Positions 17,689 to 27,467 of a DNA stretch of 64,000 nucleotides are shown here, one piece after another (position 1 is the first letter of the stretch; the number at the start of each line of letters is the position of its first letter). The DNA lies in NCBI RefSeq assembly GCF_001510715.1, contig NZ_LMTJ01000003.1, forward strand, positions 13,143-77,142, given 5' to 3'. The position numbers were made by a program, and so were the translations under genes. Source of the DNA: Bacillus sp. FJAT-29814 (lineage in GTDB: Bacteria; Bacillota; Bacilli; Bacillales; Cytobacillaceae). The notes below the pieces were generated by a model. The model was not told the DNA's origin. It made no database searches and saw only the letters and a program-made list of their open reading frames with translations.

Positions 17689-17901
17689 TTATTTATTATC
17701 GCTAAGTTTATAACAATACTCGAACCTACAATTTAACAACTTGCCCAATAACAAGCCTTTTTCGGTCGGAATGAATAATTCAAATTTTTCATATTTCCTT
17801 AACTGGCGAGGAGATACCTTTATTTTTTCAGCAATATAATCCTTTTTTAATCTGCTTTCTCTAATTAACGCCTCAATGTTGCATTTCCACATTTTCATCA
17901 C
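17689..17901 (-). CDS. Small XRE-family HTH regulator
   Basis: A protein of 67-70 residues. IEALIRESRLKKDYIAEKIK followed by VSPRQLRKYEKFELFIPTEK is a Cro/C1-type helix-turn-helix with the usual second-helix and recognition-helix spacing, and the rest (LLLGKLLNCRFEYCYKL) fits the last helix of the domain. ATG 17892 (third possible start) sits nine bases from AGGTG and may be the true start. It lies divergent from a ribbon-helix-helix relic, a typical layout for a phage or satellite control region. Confidence 0.65.
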   Translation of the reverse strand: MMKMWKCNIEALIRESRLKKDYIAEKIKVSPRQLRKYEKFELFIPTEKGLLLGKLLNCRFEYCYKLSDNK

Positions 17902-17939
17902 CTGTAAAAATAATACTTCGGAAGGGAGGTTGAAAGGAG

Positions 17940-18164
17940 AGCAGAAATAAGGAAGTAAGGTCCGTTTCGTTTAATACTACCAAAGATGACGATAAACGTT
18001 ATTTAGAGCGGATAGTGTCAATAGGTAATTTTAGCGGCTACGTTAAGCGCTTGATTGAGAAGGATATCCGGCAGAGGAAGATAATAAAGTCGGAAAATAA
18101 AGCCACCACAGCCAATTTTAAGCGATTACCCGATAATTATTCGGACCACTTGAAACAACCTTAA
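17940..18164 (+). pseudogene. Small ribbon-helix-helix-like gene that has lost its start codon
   Basis: A 74-codon frame reads SRNKEVRSVSFNTTKDDDKR and then SIGNFSGYVKRLIEKDIRQR. The RSVSFN strand and the NFSGYVKRLIEKD helix are typical of small plasmid and phage proteins of ribbon-helix-helix type. AAAGGAG stands directly in front, but the codon before SRN is GAG; no ATG, GTG or TTG opens this frame after the upstream TGA. Loss of two bases (AT) from an original ATG would explain it. Confidence 0.55.
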
Positions 18165-18541
18165 AATCCGTATGACCACCTCCTTTCTTAATCAGTTATG
18201 TGTAACAAAGTAACGCGGTTGACGTTGGTAATTGTCAGTACAATTTGAAAGGGGATGCAAAAAGAATGATAGAAGGGATGGGGTTAGGAGGTAAGAAAGT
18301 TCACTGGGTAGAATGATTTGATCGACTCCTTTCGAATTCCTCCCATGACCGCAACTGTACCATGATGAGCAAGAGATTCTATCCACGAAGTTTCAATTTG
18401 TAATCCTGTCTGATTTTTATTGGCAATTTTTATTTTGTCTTTTAAAATTCAGTGTATACAACGTCCTCATCTACCATGAGGTAAACTTTCGGTATCTCAC
18501 ACGCAATGTAACTGGGAAACTATTTCCCAGTTACCCACCAT
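18165..18541. other. Flank of the group II intron with coding relics
   Basis: On the minus strand two short frames look coding: VYLMVDEDVVYTEF ending at a TAA near 18445, and SLAHHGTVAVMGGIRKESIK with a tail ending near 18288. Neither has a start, and I cannot name them. They suggest a decayed gene next to the intron insertion site. Confidence 0.4.
18509..18533. repeat. Perfect 11-bp inverted repeat at intron insertion site
   Basis: TAACTGGGAAA and TTTCCCAGTTA enclose CTA. It ends eight bases before the intron's first base. Group IIC introns typically insert just after such stem-loops. Confidence 0.75.
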
Positions 18542-20428
18542 GTGCGCCCGGCATGGGTGCAGTCTATAGGGTGAAAGTCCCGAGCCATGAAGGCAGTAGT
18601 AATGGTTAGCTTAACGCAAGGGTGTCCGTGGTGACGCGGAATCTGAAGGAAGCGAGCGGCAAACCTCCGGTCTGAGGAACACGAACTTCATATAAGGCTA
18701 TGTATCATTGGATGAGTTTGCATGTCAAAACAAAGTCCTTACTGCCGAAGGTGGTACAGAGTAAATGAAGCAGACAGATGGAGGGAAAGACTGTACTCTT
18801 ACCCGGGGAGGTCTGATTGATAAGCCAAGTACACTTGGTAACCTATCCAGCAATGGATAGCTGAACAATCAGAAGTCAGCAGAGGTCATAGTACCATTCT
18901 AACTCGAGAAAGAATGGGAAGGACTGAACTATTAAGAAAGAATGCAATCTGCACATTCGGTGATTGCATTGAACACAGACAATCCGAAAGGACTTACCTA
19001 AAGGAGGAAGCGGTGAATCCGTTGTGGACTTTAGGAGGGTGGAGCAAGTACCGGCATAAACAGAGCCTTCATTCACGTGGAAAGGAATAGCATCATGTTA
19101 ATGGAACGAGTCTTGTCACGGGAAAATCTCTTAACTGCCCTTAAACGGGTAGAGCAGAACAAAGGAAGTCACGGCATAGATGGAATGTCCGTAAAATTCC
19201 TACGACGATATCTCTATGAAAACTGGGACTCCCTTCGGGAAGCTTTGAGAACAGGTAACTATCAACCTTCCCCTGTTCGCCGTGTCGAAATCCCGAAAGC
19301 AAGCGGAGGGATAAGGCTTTTAGGCATACCAACTGTGACAGACCGTTTCATCCAACAGGCAATTGCCCAAGTATTAACCCCAATCTTTGACCCAACCTTT
19401 TCTGATAACTGCTATGGCTTCCGACCTAACAGGAGAGCCCATGATGCGGTAAGAAAAGCAAAGGGTTATATCAAAGAAGGTTTTTGGTGGGTAATTGATA
19501 TGGACTTAGAGAAATTCTTTGATAAGGTCAATCATGACAAATTGATGGGAATACTCGCTAAAAGAATTGAAGACCGCATACTTCTAAAACTAATTCGGAA
19601 ATATCTTCAATCAGGTGTAATGCTTTAATGGGGTCGTCCAATCAACAGAGGAAGGTACTCCGCAAGGAGGACCTCTCAGTCCTCTCCTTTCAAACATAAT
19701 TCTTGATAAATTAGATAAAAAAATTAGAAGCTAGAGGACATAAGTTTGTCCGTTATGCGGACGACTGCAACATCTATGTTAAGTCATTAAAAGCAGGGGA
19801 ACGTGTAATGGAATCCGTTACGACGTTTGTTGAGCAGAAACTAAAGTTGAAGGTAAATAGGAATAAGTCGGCGGTAGACCGTCCATGGAAACGGAAATTT
19901 CTTGGCTTCAGCTTCACATGGAATAAAGAACCGAAGGTGCGAATCGCGAAGGAAAGCATCAAACGCTTTAAGATGAAGATTCGAGAAATTACCTCTCGGT
20001 CAAAACCTTTTCCAATAGAAGTAAGAATTGAAATGTTAAACCGTTATCTAACAGGATGGTGCGGGTACTTCGCTTTAGCTGAACTTCAAGCAAATTCAAA
20101 GAATTCGATGAATGGATAAGAAGAAGGCTTAGAATGTGCGAATGGAAACAGTGGAAGAAACCCAAGACCAGAGCTAGAAAACTAATTGGTTTAGGCGTCC
20201 CTGATTATAAAGCATATGAATGGGGCAACTCCAGAAAGAAATACTGGAGAATCGCATGTAGTCCAATATTACACAAAACCCTCGATAACTCTTATTGGAG
20301 TCAACGAGGGTTGAGGAGTCTATATAATCGTTATGAATTTCTACGTCAATCTTAATGGAACCGCCGTATACCGAACGGTACGTACGGTGGTGTAAGAGGT
20401 CGGGGGTTAGTCACCCCCTCCTACTTAA
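18542..20428 (+). mobile_element. Bacterial group II intron (probably class C) with degraded ORF
   Basis: It starts with GTGCGCCCGGCATGGG and a domain I rich in the usual paired segments. It carries a reverse transcriptase/maturase ORF and ends with a domain V-like hairpin at about 20358-20396 (ACCGCCGTATACC ... GGTACGTACGGTGGT) and domain VI at about 20399-20425 (GGGGGTTAGTCACCCCC). The precise 3' end is uncertain by a few bases. It sits right behind a perfect stem-loop. With its protein frameshifted three times it cannot move unaided, though the RNA could still splice if helped by another maturase. Confidence 0.88.
19095..20355 (+). pseudogene. Group II intron reverse transcriptase/maturase (LtrA-like), three frameshifts
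   Basis: Start taken at ATG 19095 (MLMERVLSRENLLTALKRV). The pieces join into one class C-type maturase: RT motifs VEIPKASGGIRLLGIPTVTD, FRPNRRAHDAVRKA, DLEKFFDKVNHDKL, GTPQGGPLSPLLSNI and the catalytic RYADD, then the maturase domain (RPWKRKFLGFSFTW, LTGWCGYFALAEL) and a C-terminal region ending near 20355. Shifts lie at about 19624 (one extra T), about 19726 (seven A's where six keep frame) and about 20090 (one A missing). All three are in short homopolymers, so either real decay or sequence error is possible. Confidence 0.9.
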
Positions 20429-21114
20429 TTGAGCTTCCGGTTTTTCAAACCATTGTTTCCCATACTTATCCTTTAATAATTTTTCAGTAGCATTGGATAT
20501 GTAAAAATAGTGAAATTTTTTTATTTAGAGTCAAGTGGTAAATCTCTAGTAATTAGTATGGAGATATTTTTGTATAACGCTGGCTTAATTACAGCGAATC
20601 TCACTATCAGCAGTTGAGGCAGGGAGTAGTAAAACGCAGATGCTCGAACTGGCCGGCGAGCTTGTTGCTGATAATTTAACGGACAAGGAATATCAAATAA
20701 ACGGTTTCTGAATATCGTCAATTATATCGAAAAAAATAATGTTTCGGTTCAGGAGATTCCTGATTCCTTCCGCGATAAAATCACGATTGAACATTCCTTC
20801 TTTTTTAGAATTACTTCCAAAAATTTCATTCATTTTTTTATTTCCAACCGAAATTTGGAAAAAACACGTATATTAATAGTAGTTATCTTTTTCGCTAAAA
20901 CACAATATTTTTATAAAAAGCCTTAAAATTATAGTAAAATTACCTTCTCTCCCTTTGCTAGACCATATTTTACTTAATTTGAAAAAGGGTTATTCAACTG
21001 ACCATTAGTGTGTTCCACATTGGCAGCTATCTGAAGAAAATAGACGGAAGATATCCGCCAAGGTAATTTGGACACAGCATTGAAGTACCTAAGCTTAGCT
21101 CTGTCCTTGCATAA
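20429..21114. other. Gene-poor stretch right of the intron
   Basis: Apart from the small split gene at about 20605-20800 I see no gene. The remainder is AT-rich with no clear regulatory signals. Confidence 0.4.
20605..20800 (+). pseudogene. Frameshifted small phage/island gene (paralogue of 29091-29269)
   Basis: Frame 1 reads QMLELAGELVADNLTDKEYQ and then meets a stop; one base over, frame 2 continues FLNIVNYIEKNNVSVQEIPD and SFRDKITIE. Joined, they form one small helical protein of about 65 residues. The same protein type, also frameshifted in its middle, occurs at 29091-29269 next to the integrase. The start is unclear. Confidence 0.5.
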
Positions 21115-21610
21115 TTACTTATACCGTTCAAACAAATGAACTGCCAGTGCTGGATAATTAATTTCCTCAAGGGCATGTCCATTTTTTAAAGAGAGCTCTT
21201 TCCATTTTTTTAACAAATCGAGGTTTGGACTTTTCTTTTCCTTAAGCATCTTTTTAAACCCACCTTTGCATTTGTAATTAATTTTTTATGGCAAGGATAT
21301 TTTAGTTTTCCTTGGGCATCAATTATTCCAAGAATTATTGCCCGGCAGAGTTGTATTAGATATAGGCTCTACATATTCAACACTAGTATGATTCCTGTTT
21401 TTTCATCAATCAGAAGGTACTGATAAAAACCAGGTTTATTTTCCTCATGTAAATATTTTACCCTGTAAAAACTAGTTTTACAGTTCTTAAACTTTGGTGT
21501 GTTGCGTTTTTTGGGGAGTAATATTTTCTCTGTGATAAAATCCCGCTCAAGTCCGGCCAGATCCTGCCATCTTAATGAAATACAATCGAATTCTCTGAAG
21601 GGAATGTAAA
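21115..21610 (-). pseudogene. Decayed gene of unknown function
   Basis: On the minus strand three consecutive segments in different frames read as protein: PFREFDCISLRWQDLAGLER with FYRVKYLHEENKPGFYQYLL; then AIILGIIDAQGKLKYPCHKK; then LLKKWKELSLKNGHALEEIN to a TAA at 21115. Together they give about 160 residues with at least two frame breaks and no clear start. I do not recognise the family; phage or island origin is likely from context. Confidence 0.5.
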
Positions 21611-21707
21611 CATTTTAAACGAAAATATCAATAGGTATAAAAAAAAGACCAACTTTTTAAAATGTTTCAATCTAAATGATTGTTCATTTTAATAGTTGAT
21701 CCTATTT

Positions 21708-22124
21708 TTATCTTTTAATTAGATCATGGCCTCTCCATCCACGGTACCACCTAGTAGTAATGGTTTTATAGGAAATCCCGCTTTGTTCTGCCCATTCAAT
21801 AAGCGGTTTTTGAATTCCGTTGATTTCCGCATAAACCGTTGACTGTTTATTTCGGGATTGCGCTCGCATATCAATCCATTTGCAGTTCAAAGGTTCGTAA
21901 TTACCATTAACATCCATACGTTCAATGGTCAATTGCTCTTCATATCCGTTATTATTTGCCCAGTTAAAAAAGGACATGAAATCATTATTCCACTGTTCAC
22001 AAACTGTGATGCCCCGGCCCCCATAATTTGTATAGTTTGAAGCATTCGGATTGTTGCACCTGTCTTTCATCTTTCTCCAAATATTATGAAGTCTTGTTTT
22101 GGATAATCCGTGTATTGTTGCTAT
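21708..22124 (-). CDS. Phage-type AP2/homing-endonuclease-like DNA-binding protein, start codon in doubt
   Basis: The sure coding part (from ATG 22070) has the phage signature MKDRCNNPNASNYTNYGGRG, then ITVCEQW, LTIERMDVNGNYEPLNCKWI, and a C-terminal helix-turn-helix (WAEQSGISYKTITTRWYRGW). Such proteins are common in phages and bind DNA; some are nuclease-linked. The frame continues upstream for 18 codons (ATIHGLSKTRLHNIWRK), which matches the usual beginning of this family, and AGGAG lies five bases before an ATA at 22124-22122. The natural start therefore appears to be ATA, or an ATG lost by one base change. If only ATG 22070 is used, the product is truncated at 120 residues. Confidence 0.6.
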   Translation of the reverse strand: MATIHGLSKTRLHNIWRKMKDRCNNPNASNYTNYGGRGITVCEQWNNDFMSFFNWANNNGYEEQLTIERMDVNGNYEPLNCKWIDMRAQSRNKQSTVYAEINGIQKPLIEWAEQSGISYKTITTRWYRGWRGHDLIKR

Positions 22125-22514
22125 GGTTACTCCTCCTCTTTATTTATGTCGGAAAAGTAACCATTTATATTCTAGAAATCAACTTGAAATAATTAGATAA
22201 TCAATCCCAGCATGCCAGCCTCTATAAAACTTGGAGAAGGAACAACACCAGCCGAAGGCATCAAATGTTTATTATTCAGGTCTTGATTTACACCATACTC
22301 TCTTATGATAGTTTTTGAAAGTGAAAAGTTCTTATAATGTTCCGTTTAATAGGGTTTGGAAAATACCTCCAGATGATTCTAAATCCTTTTTTAGCTTTTC
22401 GCGCATATGCCCCAAGAGATATCGGAACGCCTATATAATTCTTGGAACCTTTTTTGGAACATCAAAACCCAGTCATAATAGAGATATTGGCCTATTGGAA
22501 CATTTGGATCAATA
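22125..22514. other. Gap with no recognisable gene
   Basis: About 390 bases without a convincing gene. No terminator could be picked out for the DUF3987 gene that ends at 22515. Confidence 0.4.
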
Positions 22515-24371
22515 TCAAGTGTATTCCTTAATATCACTTAAAAGATTAAAGATTTTTGAGTTGTATTTATTAACTTCTATCAACCTCCTTCTTTCCAATG
22601 AATTAAGTACAGATTTCATGACCTTTGAGTTCATTCTTCTTCTCAGGTTACTTTGCTGAATCTTTTTCCATTCAATAGCACCATCTTGATTATATTTGAT
22701 GATATAATCGACCATTAGTTTCTCATCAGGTGTAAGCGGATCTTTTTGCCTACCGTAAATAGCCAAGTAATGTTCAGAATAATACTCAAATAGCTGCCAT
22801 ACCTTCATGGTTGTTTCCAAGTTAATATTTGTTGGGAAGGGAACCTTATCATAGTTCTCTGCAATATGTATGAGAGCTATCAGCCTTGAAAGTTTTCCGG
22901 GAAGTTTCCGCATCCACTCACAATAATGTGAATCACCAAAAGGTTCACCTTTTCGCATTTGTTTTTGGACAGCATCTCTGAATCTTTGGAATTCTTCATA
23001 GGCGCCTGTATCAAATGTCAAAGTACAACCACTAAGATCGTGGATATCATTCAATAGTTTATTATAGGAAGCTTCAAGTTCTTCTGTCACTGGTTCAGAA
23101 TCAAGTTTATCATAACCTACATTGTATTCTGGCTTCGCCAATAGAAAACGTTGTGGCAATCCTCTATTCGTAGAATATTCCGTAAAGTCATTGATAACAG
23201 ATGGTTGAAATAAAGCACCTATATTGAGACAAGGGTTTTCCAAATGTTCCTTAATATTTCTTCTGGTGACTGTGTGAGATTCACCATCAACCCCCTTTAA
23301 ATAGATGTCAATGTTGGGGTCACTACTGTACCTGCCCATCATACCTGTGACAAATCCCCCTTCTGGCGAGAATAAGGAAATTTTCTCACCATTATTAACC
23401 ATAGTAGTTACTAGTGCTTCTGGCGTGACATCTTCCACAATCATTTGCCCTTCACTAACAATGGGTAACTTTGTCAATGACTTAATTAATTCTGATTTCT
23501 CAGAAGTAAAATTACTGATGGCTTCCGGGTCATTAAGCTTGGCTAAATCCTGTTCCAGTTTTTCTATTTTCCTAGTCAGTATCTTTTTAGTAGATTCATA
23601 TTCAGCACGCTCAATTCTTTGAGTGAACATGTTTTTCCTCTGGATAGTTTGTATCGGTTTAATCATATGACTAAATACAGCTGATTTCTTTGATCCTGGG
23701 GCTGCCAATGCACCCGAATAAACGCATACTTCTTCACACCATCCTCTCTTAGGCGAAACCTTAAATTTTCTCATGGACAAGGCGGCTAATACAGGAAATG
23801 CTAACACAGATGGAATATCAACTGGCACTTGTAACGATTCTGAAACTGCCTCCACATATTTCTTCAAAACTACTGGAAATACCTCCGTCGGAAACAATGG
23901 TAATTGAGGTTCATCAATCCCATCTTCTTCCTGATCAGTTAAGCTCTTTAACAAATCAATATGGTGGTTAATGTAATGTTCGGTAAGAAAAATGGTATCT
24001 TGACTAAGCTGTACTAACATCGCCTGGATGTCCTCTTGTGGCATTTTGACAACGTGATTTAGGATGGCAGTTTCATGGCCGAGCCTTTTACAGAGCTGAG
24101 TTGCTATATCATTAGATACCTGGCCTTTTAGTACTTTGTCAGCAAGTTTTAACTCAAAAGAGTAACTACGAGCTATTTTCTCCTCAACCAGCACCGAATC
24201 CGGTACGAGCTGAGGTTTTTCTTTGGTTTGTGATGATTCTTCAAATTGGATTTCTTCAAGTCCTGTTTTTTCTTTGCATGGCTCTCCCATGTTTTTCTCT
24301 AAATCATCGAAAAAGTTTTTATCATTGTTTTCCATCATTTCTTCAATAAATAGTTTTTGTAATTCTTCCAT
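22515..24371 (-). CDS. DUF3987 replication-associated primase/helicase-like protein
   Basis: About 618 residues from ATG 24371, chosen because AAAGG then stands some nine bases upstream. Central motifs include PVDIPSVLAFPVLAALSMRK, GALAAPGSKKSAVFSHMIKP (a Walker A-like loop, A-x-P-G-S-K-K-S), LPIVSEGQMIVEDVTPEAL and SPEGGFVTGMMGRYSSD, which I recognise as the DUF3987 family (YfjI-like) of phage, satellite and integrative-element proteins. They sit where replicative helicases or primases are expected. The final 80 residues form a winged-helix-like tail (KSVLNSLERRRLIEVNKY). It fits a role in replicating the mobile element after excision. Confidence 0.8.
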   Translation of the reverse strand: MEELQKLFIEEMMENNDKNFFDDLEKNMGEPCKEKTGLEEIQFEESSQTKEKPQLVPDSVLVEEKIARSYSFELKLADKVLKGQVSNDIATQLCKRLGHETAILNHVVKMPQEDIQAMLVQLSQDTIFLTEHYINHHIDLLKSLTDQEEDGIDEPQLPLFPTEVFPVVLKKYVEAVSESLQVPVDIPSVLAFPVLAALSMRKFKVSPKRGWCEEVCVYSGALAAPGSKKSAVFSHMIKPIQTIQRKNMFTQRIERAEYESTKKILTRKIEKLEQDLAKLNDPEAISNFTSEKSELIKSLTKLPIVSEGQMIVEDVTPEALVTTMVNNGEKISLFSPEGGFVTGMMGRYSSDPNIDIYLKGVDGESHTVTRRNIKEHLENPCLNIGALFQPSVINDFTEYSTNRGLPQRFLLAKPEYNVGYDKLDSEPVTEELEASYNKLLNDIHDLSGCTLTFDTGAYEEFQRFRDAVQKQMRKGEPFGDSHYCEWMRKLPGKLSRLIALIHIAENYDKVPFPTNINLETTMKVWQLFEYYSEHYLAIYGRQKDPLTPDEKLMVDYIIKYNQDGAIEWKKIQQSNLRRRMNSKVMKSVLNSLERRRLIEVNKYNSKIFNLLSDIKEYT

Positions 24372-24702
24372 CTTAAACATCCTTTCTTTTGCGTTTTTTA
24401 TGTTCTTAAAAATGCTCCAAATGTTCCAAAGTGCCGACAAGCGTTGAAAGGGCGCCTTTTGTTCTGTTCAAAAAATGTCCAAAACATGTTCGAATTTCGG
24501 CAAAATCGGAAACACTCTTTAGTTAGATTGGTATTTACCTATGAATTTTTGAGATCCGATAGAGTGAATTATAAACCTGCCTTCCTTTTTGTAACTCTGA
24601 AATAGAACCAATTTAAAAGTACTAAGTTTCATAAACCGGTTATATTTTCCACCTATCTCAAAAGCAAAAACTCTTGTGTTAATTGAAAATCAATCTTTTA
24701 AT

Positions 24703-24864
24703 TTATTTTTTTCTAGCGCGATAATCGTTTAAAACCAACTTCCGAATATACTCAGATCGCCTAATCCCGGATTCCGCACATTTTTTAGCAATGTACTTGA
24801 TATATCTTTCCGGAAGCCTGACGCTGAATGGAATTGAATATTCTGTTTTGCTTGATTTCGTCAT
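24703..24864 (-). CDS. Ribbon-helix-helix regulator, 53 residues
   Basis: ATG 24864 follows GGGGAG at nine-base spacing. The protein reads SIPFSVRLPERYIKYIAKKC and AESGIRRSEYIRKLVLNDY. The strand F-S-V-R-L-P followed by two helices, the second with R-S-E-Y-I-R-K-L, is the Arc/CopG ribbon-helix-helix fold, which binds operators as dimers. The inverted repeat at 24884-24901 lies directly upstream and may be its operator. It stands upstream of the DUF3987 gene on the same strand, as expected for an element control gene. Confidence 0.8.
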   Translation of the reverse strand: MTKSSKTEYSIPFSVRLPERYIKYIAKKCAESGIRRSEYIRKLVLNDYRARKK

Positions 24865-24883
24865 CTTTATCAACTCCCCTCAA

Positions 24884-24901
24884 AGTAACAAAGTAGTTAC
24901 T
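24884..24901. promoter_or_regulatory. Candidate operator of the ribbon-helix-helix gene
   Basis: AGTAAC and GTTACT are perfect inverted half-sites separated by six bases, 20 bases upstream of the start codon. Short spaced half-sites of this kind suit ribbon-helix-helix dimers. Confidence 0.45.
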
Positions 24902-25967
24902 ACAATAATTTTTGAAAAAAACCCTTAACCAGTGCGGAATACCAAAAGCTTGAAAATGTAGAGGTATAACTTCAATTCTTTATTTTCAGCTATTCATATG
25001 GTTAACGGATGACACATGTATCGAAACCATTTGATAATTAAATGTCAATACCTTTTTTGGAAAAGTCACAAATATTAAACCATAGGCGGCAATCCACGGA
25101 TTTTACTGCAAGTGTTAAAACGATATAACGCTAGGAAACAAACGTCTTGTTTGTAAGACCATTATGCCTGTCGCGCAGGCAGCGATGTCTTCATTTTCGA
25201 GTACGGATGGTATTTCTGGCACAGGAAATATTTATTAAGAACAGATTATTCTTTTGAAAACTATTTTTTCCATTTAATTGGAGGGGGGGGGGATTGTAAT
25301 GGCGTAATGAGAATTTGTTATTCTAGATACTAACAACGTATCAATCATTGGTTCATAATTAGTTGCTCCTTTCATACGAGCAACAGAGGGAGGACAAGTT
25401 AACAAAATGGCTTTAGAAAAAAATTCTTTTGGTATATCAGATCGGGTTTATTGGTAAAAGGGGGTTGCAGAAAGCCGGGGACTAGGACTATTAAAAAGGT
25501 CTGAATAACTGTGTATCTAAACCATTGGAAGGGTATATCTCCTTTGAGATAATAAATAAGAATTTATTCGTTATTTTGGAATTTAAACAGTGGATCTAGC
25601 GTCGAAGGATTTTAGGTGGAAAAAGTAAATGGTGAGAATGATTTCATTCTGAAACGAAAAGGGACTACTTTACGTAAACCAAGAACTTTTTTATTTAATG
25701 TTGCTCGTTGTTTGTTGGATAACAGTATTCCCGGAGAACCTTTACAAAGGAAAATTACACGAAGCTAAAGAGCCACCACTAAAAGGGGATATTTCACATT
25801 ATCATAAATATAATATTACTTATCTCTTACCAAAAACAAATATAGGTAGGTAACGAAAAATCAGAGAACTACTTCTCCCCCTCAAGGGAATCGTTTTTTA
25901 TCCTTATTGAGTGCAGAGTGGAAGATACGCATAGCATTATAGTTTAATGAAAAAATCTTTTAAAAGG
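24902..25967. other. 1.1-kb stretch without an intact gene
   Basis: No open frame looks like a real protein. At 25134-25190 two adjacent inverted repeats occur (ACAAACgtcttGTTTGT and GCCTGtcgcgCAGGC), which could be an origin, an attachment region or a terminator. A run of ten G's lies at 25283-25292. The rest is AT-rich and multiply stopped. Confidence 0.4.
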
Positions 25968-25993
25968 ACTAGCGCTAGACTAATCCTTTCTTG
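25966..25993 (-). terminator. Likely terminator of the ankyrin gene
   Basis: On the minus strand AAAGGA pairs with TCCTTTT around a CTAGCGCTAG core, 20 bases past the stop codon. Confidence 0.4.
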
Positions 25994-26011
25994 ATAGTTA
26001 CATCTAACAAA

Positions 26012-26548
26012 TTAATATACTCTCTGAAAAAAAACCTTACCGCCGTATTTCTCACAAAGTTTAATGACAGCCCACAATTCTCTTTGATCTTTCCTCAGAT
26101 ACATAATTTTTATTCGATAATCATGAATGCAATACAGAATAGATTTACCATTTTTCGATACTATTTCATTTGGATCCACACCATATTCAAGTAATAATTT
26201 GGCAATAGGATAATTATCACAGGCTAAATATAAAGCAGGTACGCCACAATAATCCTTTGCTCTTGGATTAGCCCCTGCCTGTAATAATAACCTTACAATC
26301 TCTACCTGATTACATTCTGAAAATCGTGGCTTTTTTTGGAAATCACCTACAATTGCACTTATCAAGATTGGTTCTTTATAACTTTCTATATTTGAATTGT
26401 TAATTTTATAATTTGGATCAGCGCCAGCAAGTAATGCCTCTTTTACACCCTCAATATCCAAATCTAAAACAGCCTCTGCCAATTTCATATTGGAAATTTC
26501 AATCCATTCTTTAAGCGAAATATCCTCCGGCCTAAACACCTTTATCAT
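26012..26548 (-). CDS. Ankyrin-repeat protein
   Basis: 178 residues from ATG 26548 (GGAGG five bases upstream; an upstream in-frame ATG at 26560 has none). Repeats are visible as LDIEGVKEALLAGADPNYK, NQVEIVRLLLQAGANPRAKD and YPIAKLLLEYGVDPNEI, i.e. about four ankyrin units for protein binding. No signal peptide. Small ankyrin proteins of this sort often act as immunity partners of toxins or as anti-regulators in phage elements; here the neighbour is a divergent XRE regulator, so control of, or by, that regulator is possible. No toxin gene is visible next to it. Confidence 0.8.
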   Translation of the reverse strand: MIKVFRPEDISLKEWIEISNMKLAEAVLDLDIEGVKEALLAGADPNYKINNSNIESYKEPILISAIVGDFQKKPRFSECNQVEIVRLLLQAGANPRAKDYCGVPALYLACDNYPIAKLLLEYGVDPNEIVSKNGKSILYCIHDYRIKIMYLRKDQRELWAVIKLCEKYGGKVFFQRVY

Positions 26549-26614
26549 ATTAACCTCCATAGTAAATTTCTACTTTATTAATCAAATAAAAAGAATACAG
26601 ATAAATTTCAATGG

Positions 26615-26634
26615 ATAAATCATATATGATTTAT
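26615..26634. promoter_or_regulatory. Perfect 20-bp palindrome in the divergent promoter region
   Basis: ATAAATCATATATGATTTAT is its own reverse complement. It lies between the ankyrin gene and the XRE regulator. A second, weaker palindromic site centred on CATATG follows at about 26648-26661. Both are candidate operators of the XRE protein. Confidence 0.55.
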
Positions 26635-26711
26635 ATTACTATATCGGAATCACATATGCTATTCAAAAATAATATAGATTAAGATTTACTAACCCTAAAG
26701 GGGTTGTTTAA

Positions 26712-27056
26712 ATGGAAGAACTCTCAAAGTTAATTGGCGATCGAATTCGTTCCTTACGGAAAGCAAACAATTTAAGTCAAGAAGAACTAGCCTTTAAATC
26801 ATCACTTCATTCCACGTCAATAGGTAGAATTGAAAGAGGAGAAATGACTTTTAGTATTGATAATCTTATAAAGATTACCAATTCTTTAAATGTATCCCTA
26901 GAAGAATTTTTTAGTGTAATTGATCCAAAGGGTAAATCAGAAAATACTATTCTAGTAGAAATTATTCGATTACTGGGAAATCAAAGTTCGATGCAACAAA
27001 AAAAGATATTAGAAATCTTAAAATTAATTTTGGAACTTAATGATGTAGATAAATAA
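26712..27056 (+). CDS. XRE-family transcriptional regulator
   Basis: A 114-residue protein. Residues 7-66 are a canonical HTH_3 domain: IRSLRKANNLSQEELAFKSS, then TSIGRIERGEMTFSIDNLIK and LEEFF. The C-terminal 45 residues form a helical tail with NQSSMQQKKILEILKLILEL, probably for dimerisation. The ribosome site is AAAGGGG, a little far from the ATG. It is divergent from the ankyrin gene, with palindromic candidate operators between them. It probably keeps the mobile element silent, in the manner of phage and ICE repressors. Confidence 0.85.
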   Translation: MEELSKLIGDRIRSLRKANNLSQEELAFKSSLHSTSIGRIERGEMTFSIDNLIKITNSLNVSLEEFFSVIDPKGKSENTILVEIIRLLGNQSSMQQKKILEILKLILELNDVDK

Positions 27057-27467
27057 CCAAGCACTCACTTACTCCAACAAGCATTTTGACTAGTTTCTAA
27101 AAATGAATAGTTAACATAATTTCAATTAACCTTCTAGCAAGATAATCCCGATATCAGGAAAGATAGGGGGACGGGCCTATTAACTGCAAGAAAAGTTAAA
27201 CAAAAGTAGCCTACTACTTTAATTAGGGTACTAGGACTGAGTTTAAGCCGAAGGCAAAACGGAAGAAGGTTACTCAATTTGTCTAAAATGACCAAGTTTG
27301 CAGCATAGGAAAATTAAAGGCTCCCAAGAAAACGTTTCGAATCTGACCTTCTTTACGTGATTGGTCACAATTTATGAAAAAGCACGCTCAAAAGTTGTAT
27401 GGCCTACTATATGTATGAATTTAAGCCTTCCTATAGTATTTGGAAGGTTTTATTATTGATTTAAAAT
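27057..27467. other. Gap with no recognisable gene
   Basis: About 410 bases with no credible frame, terminator or repeat beyond chance. Confidence 0.4.

Noticed and set aside
25283-25292. Run of ten G's just downstream of GGAG-like sequence, possible phase-variation tract
   Set aside because: No open frame or promoter that it could switch lies next to it.
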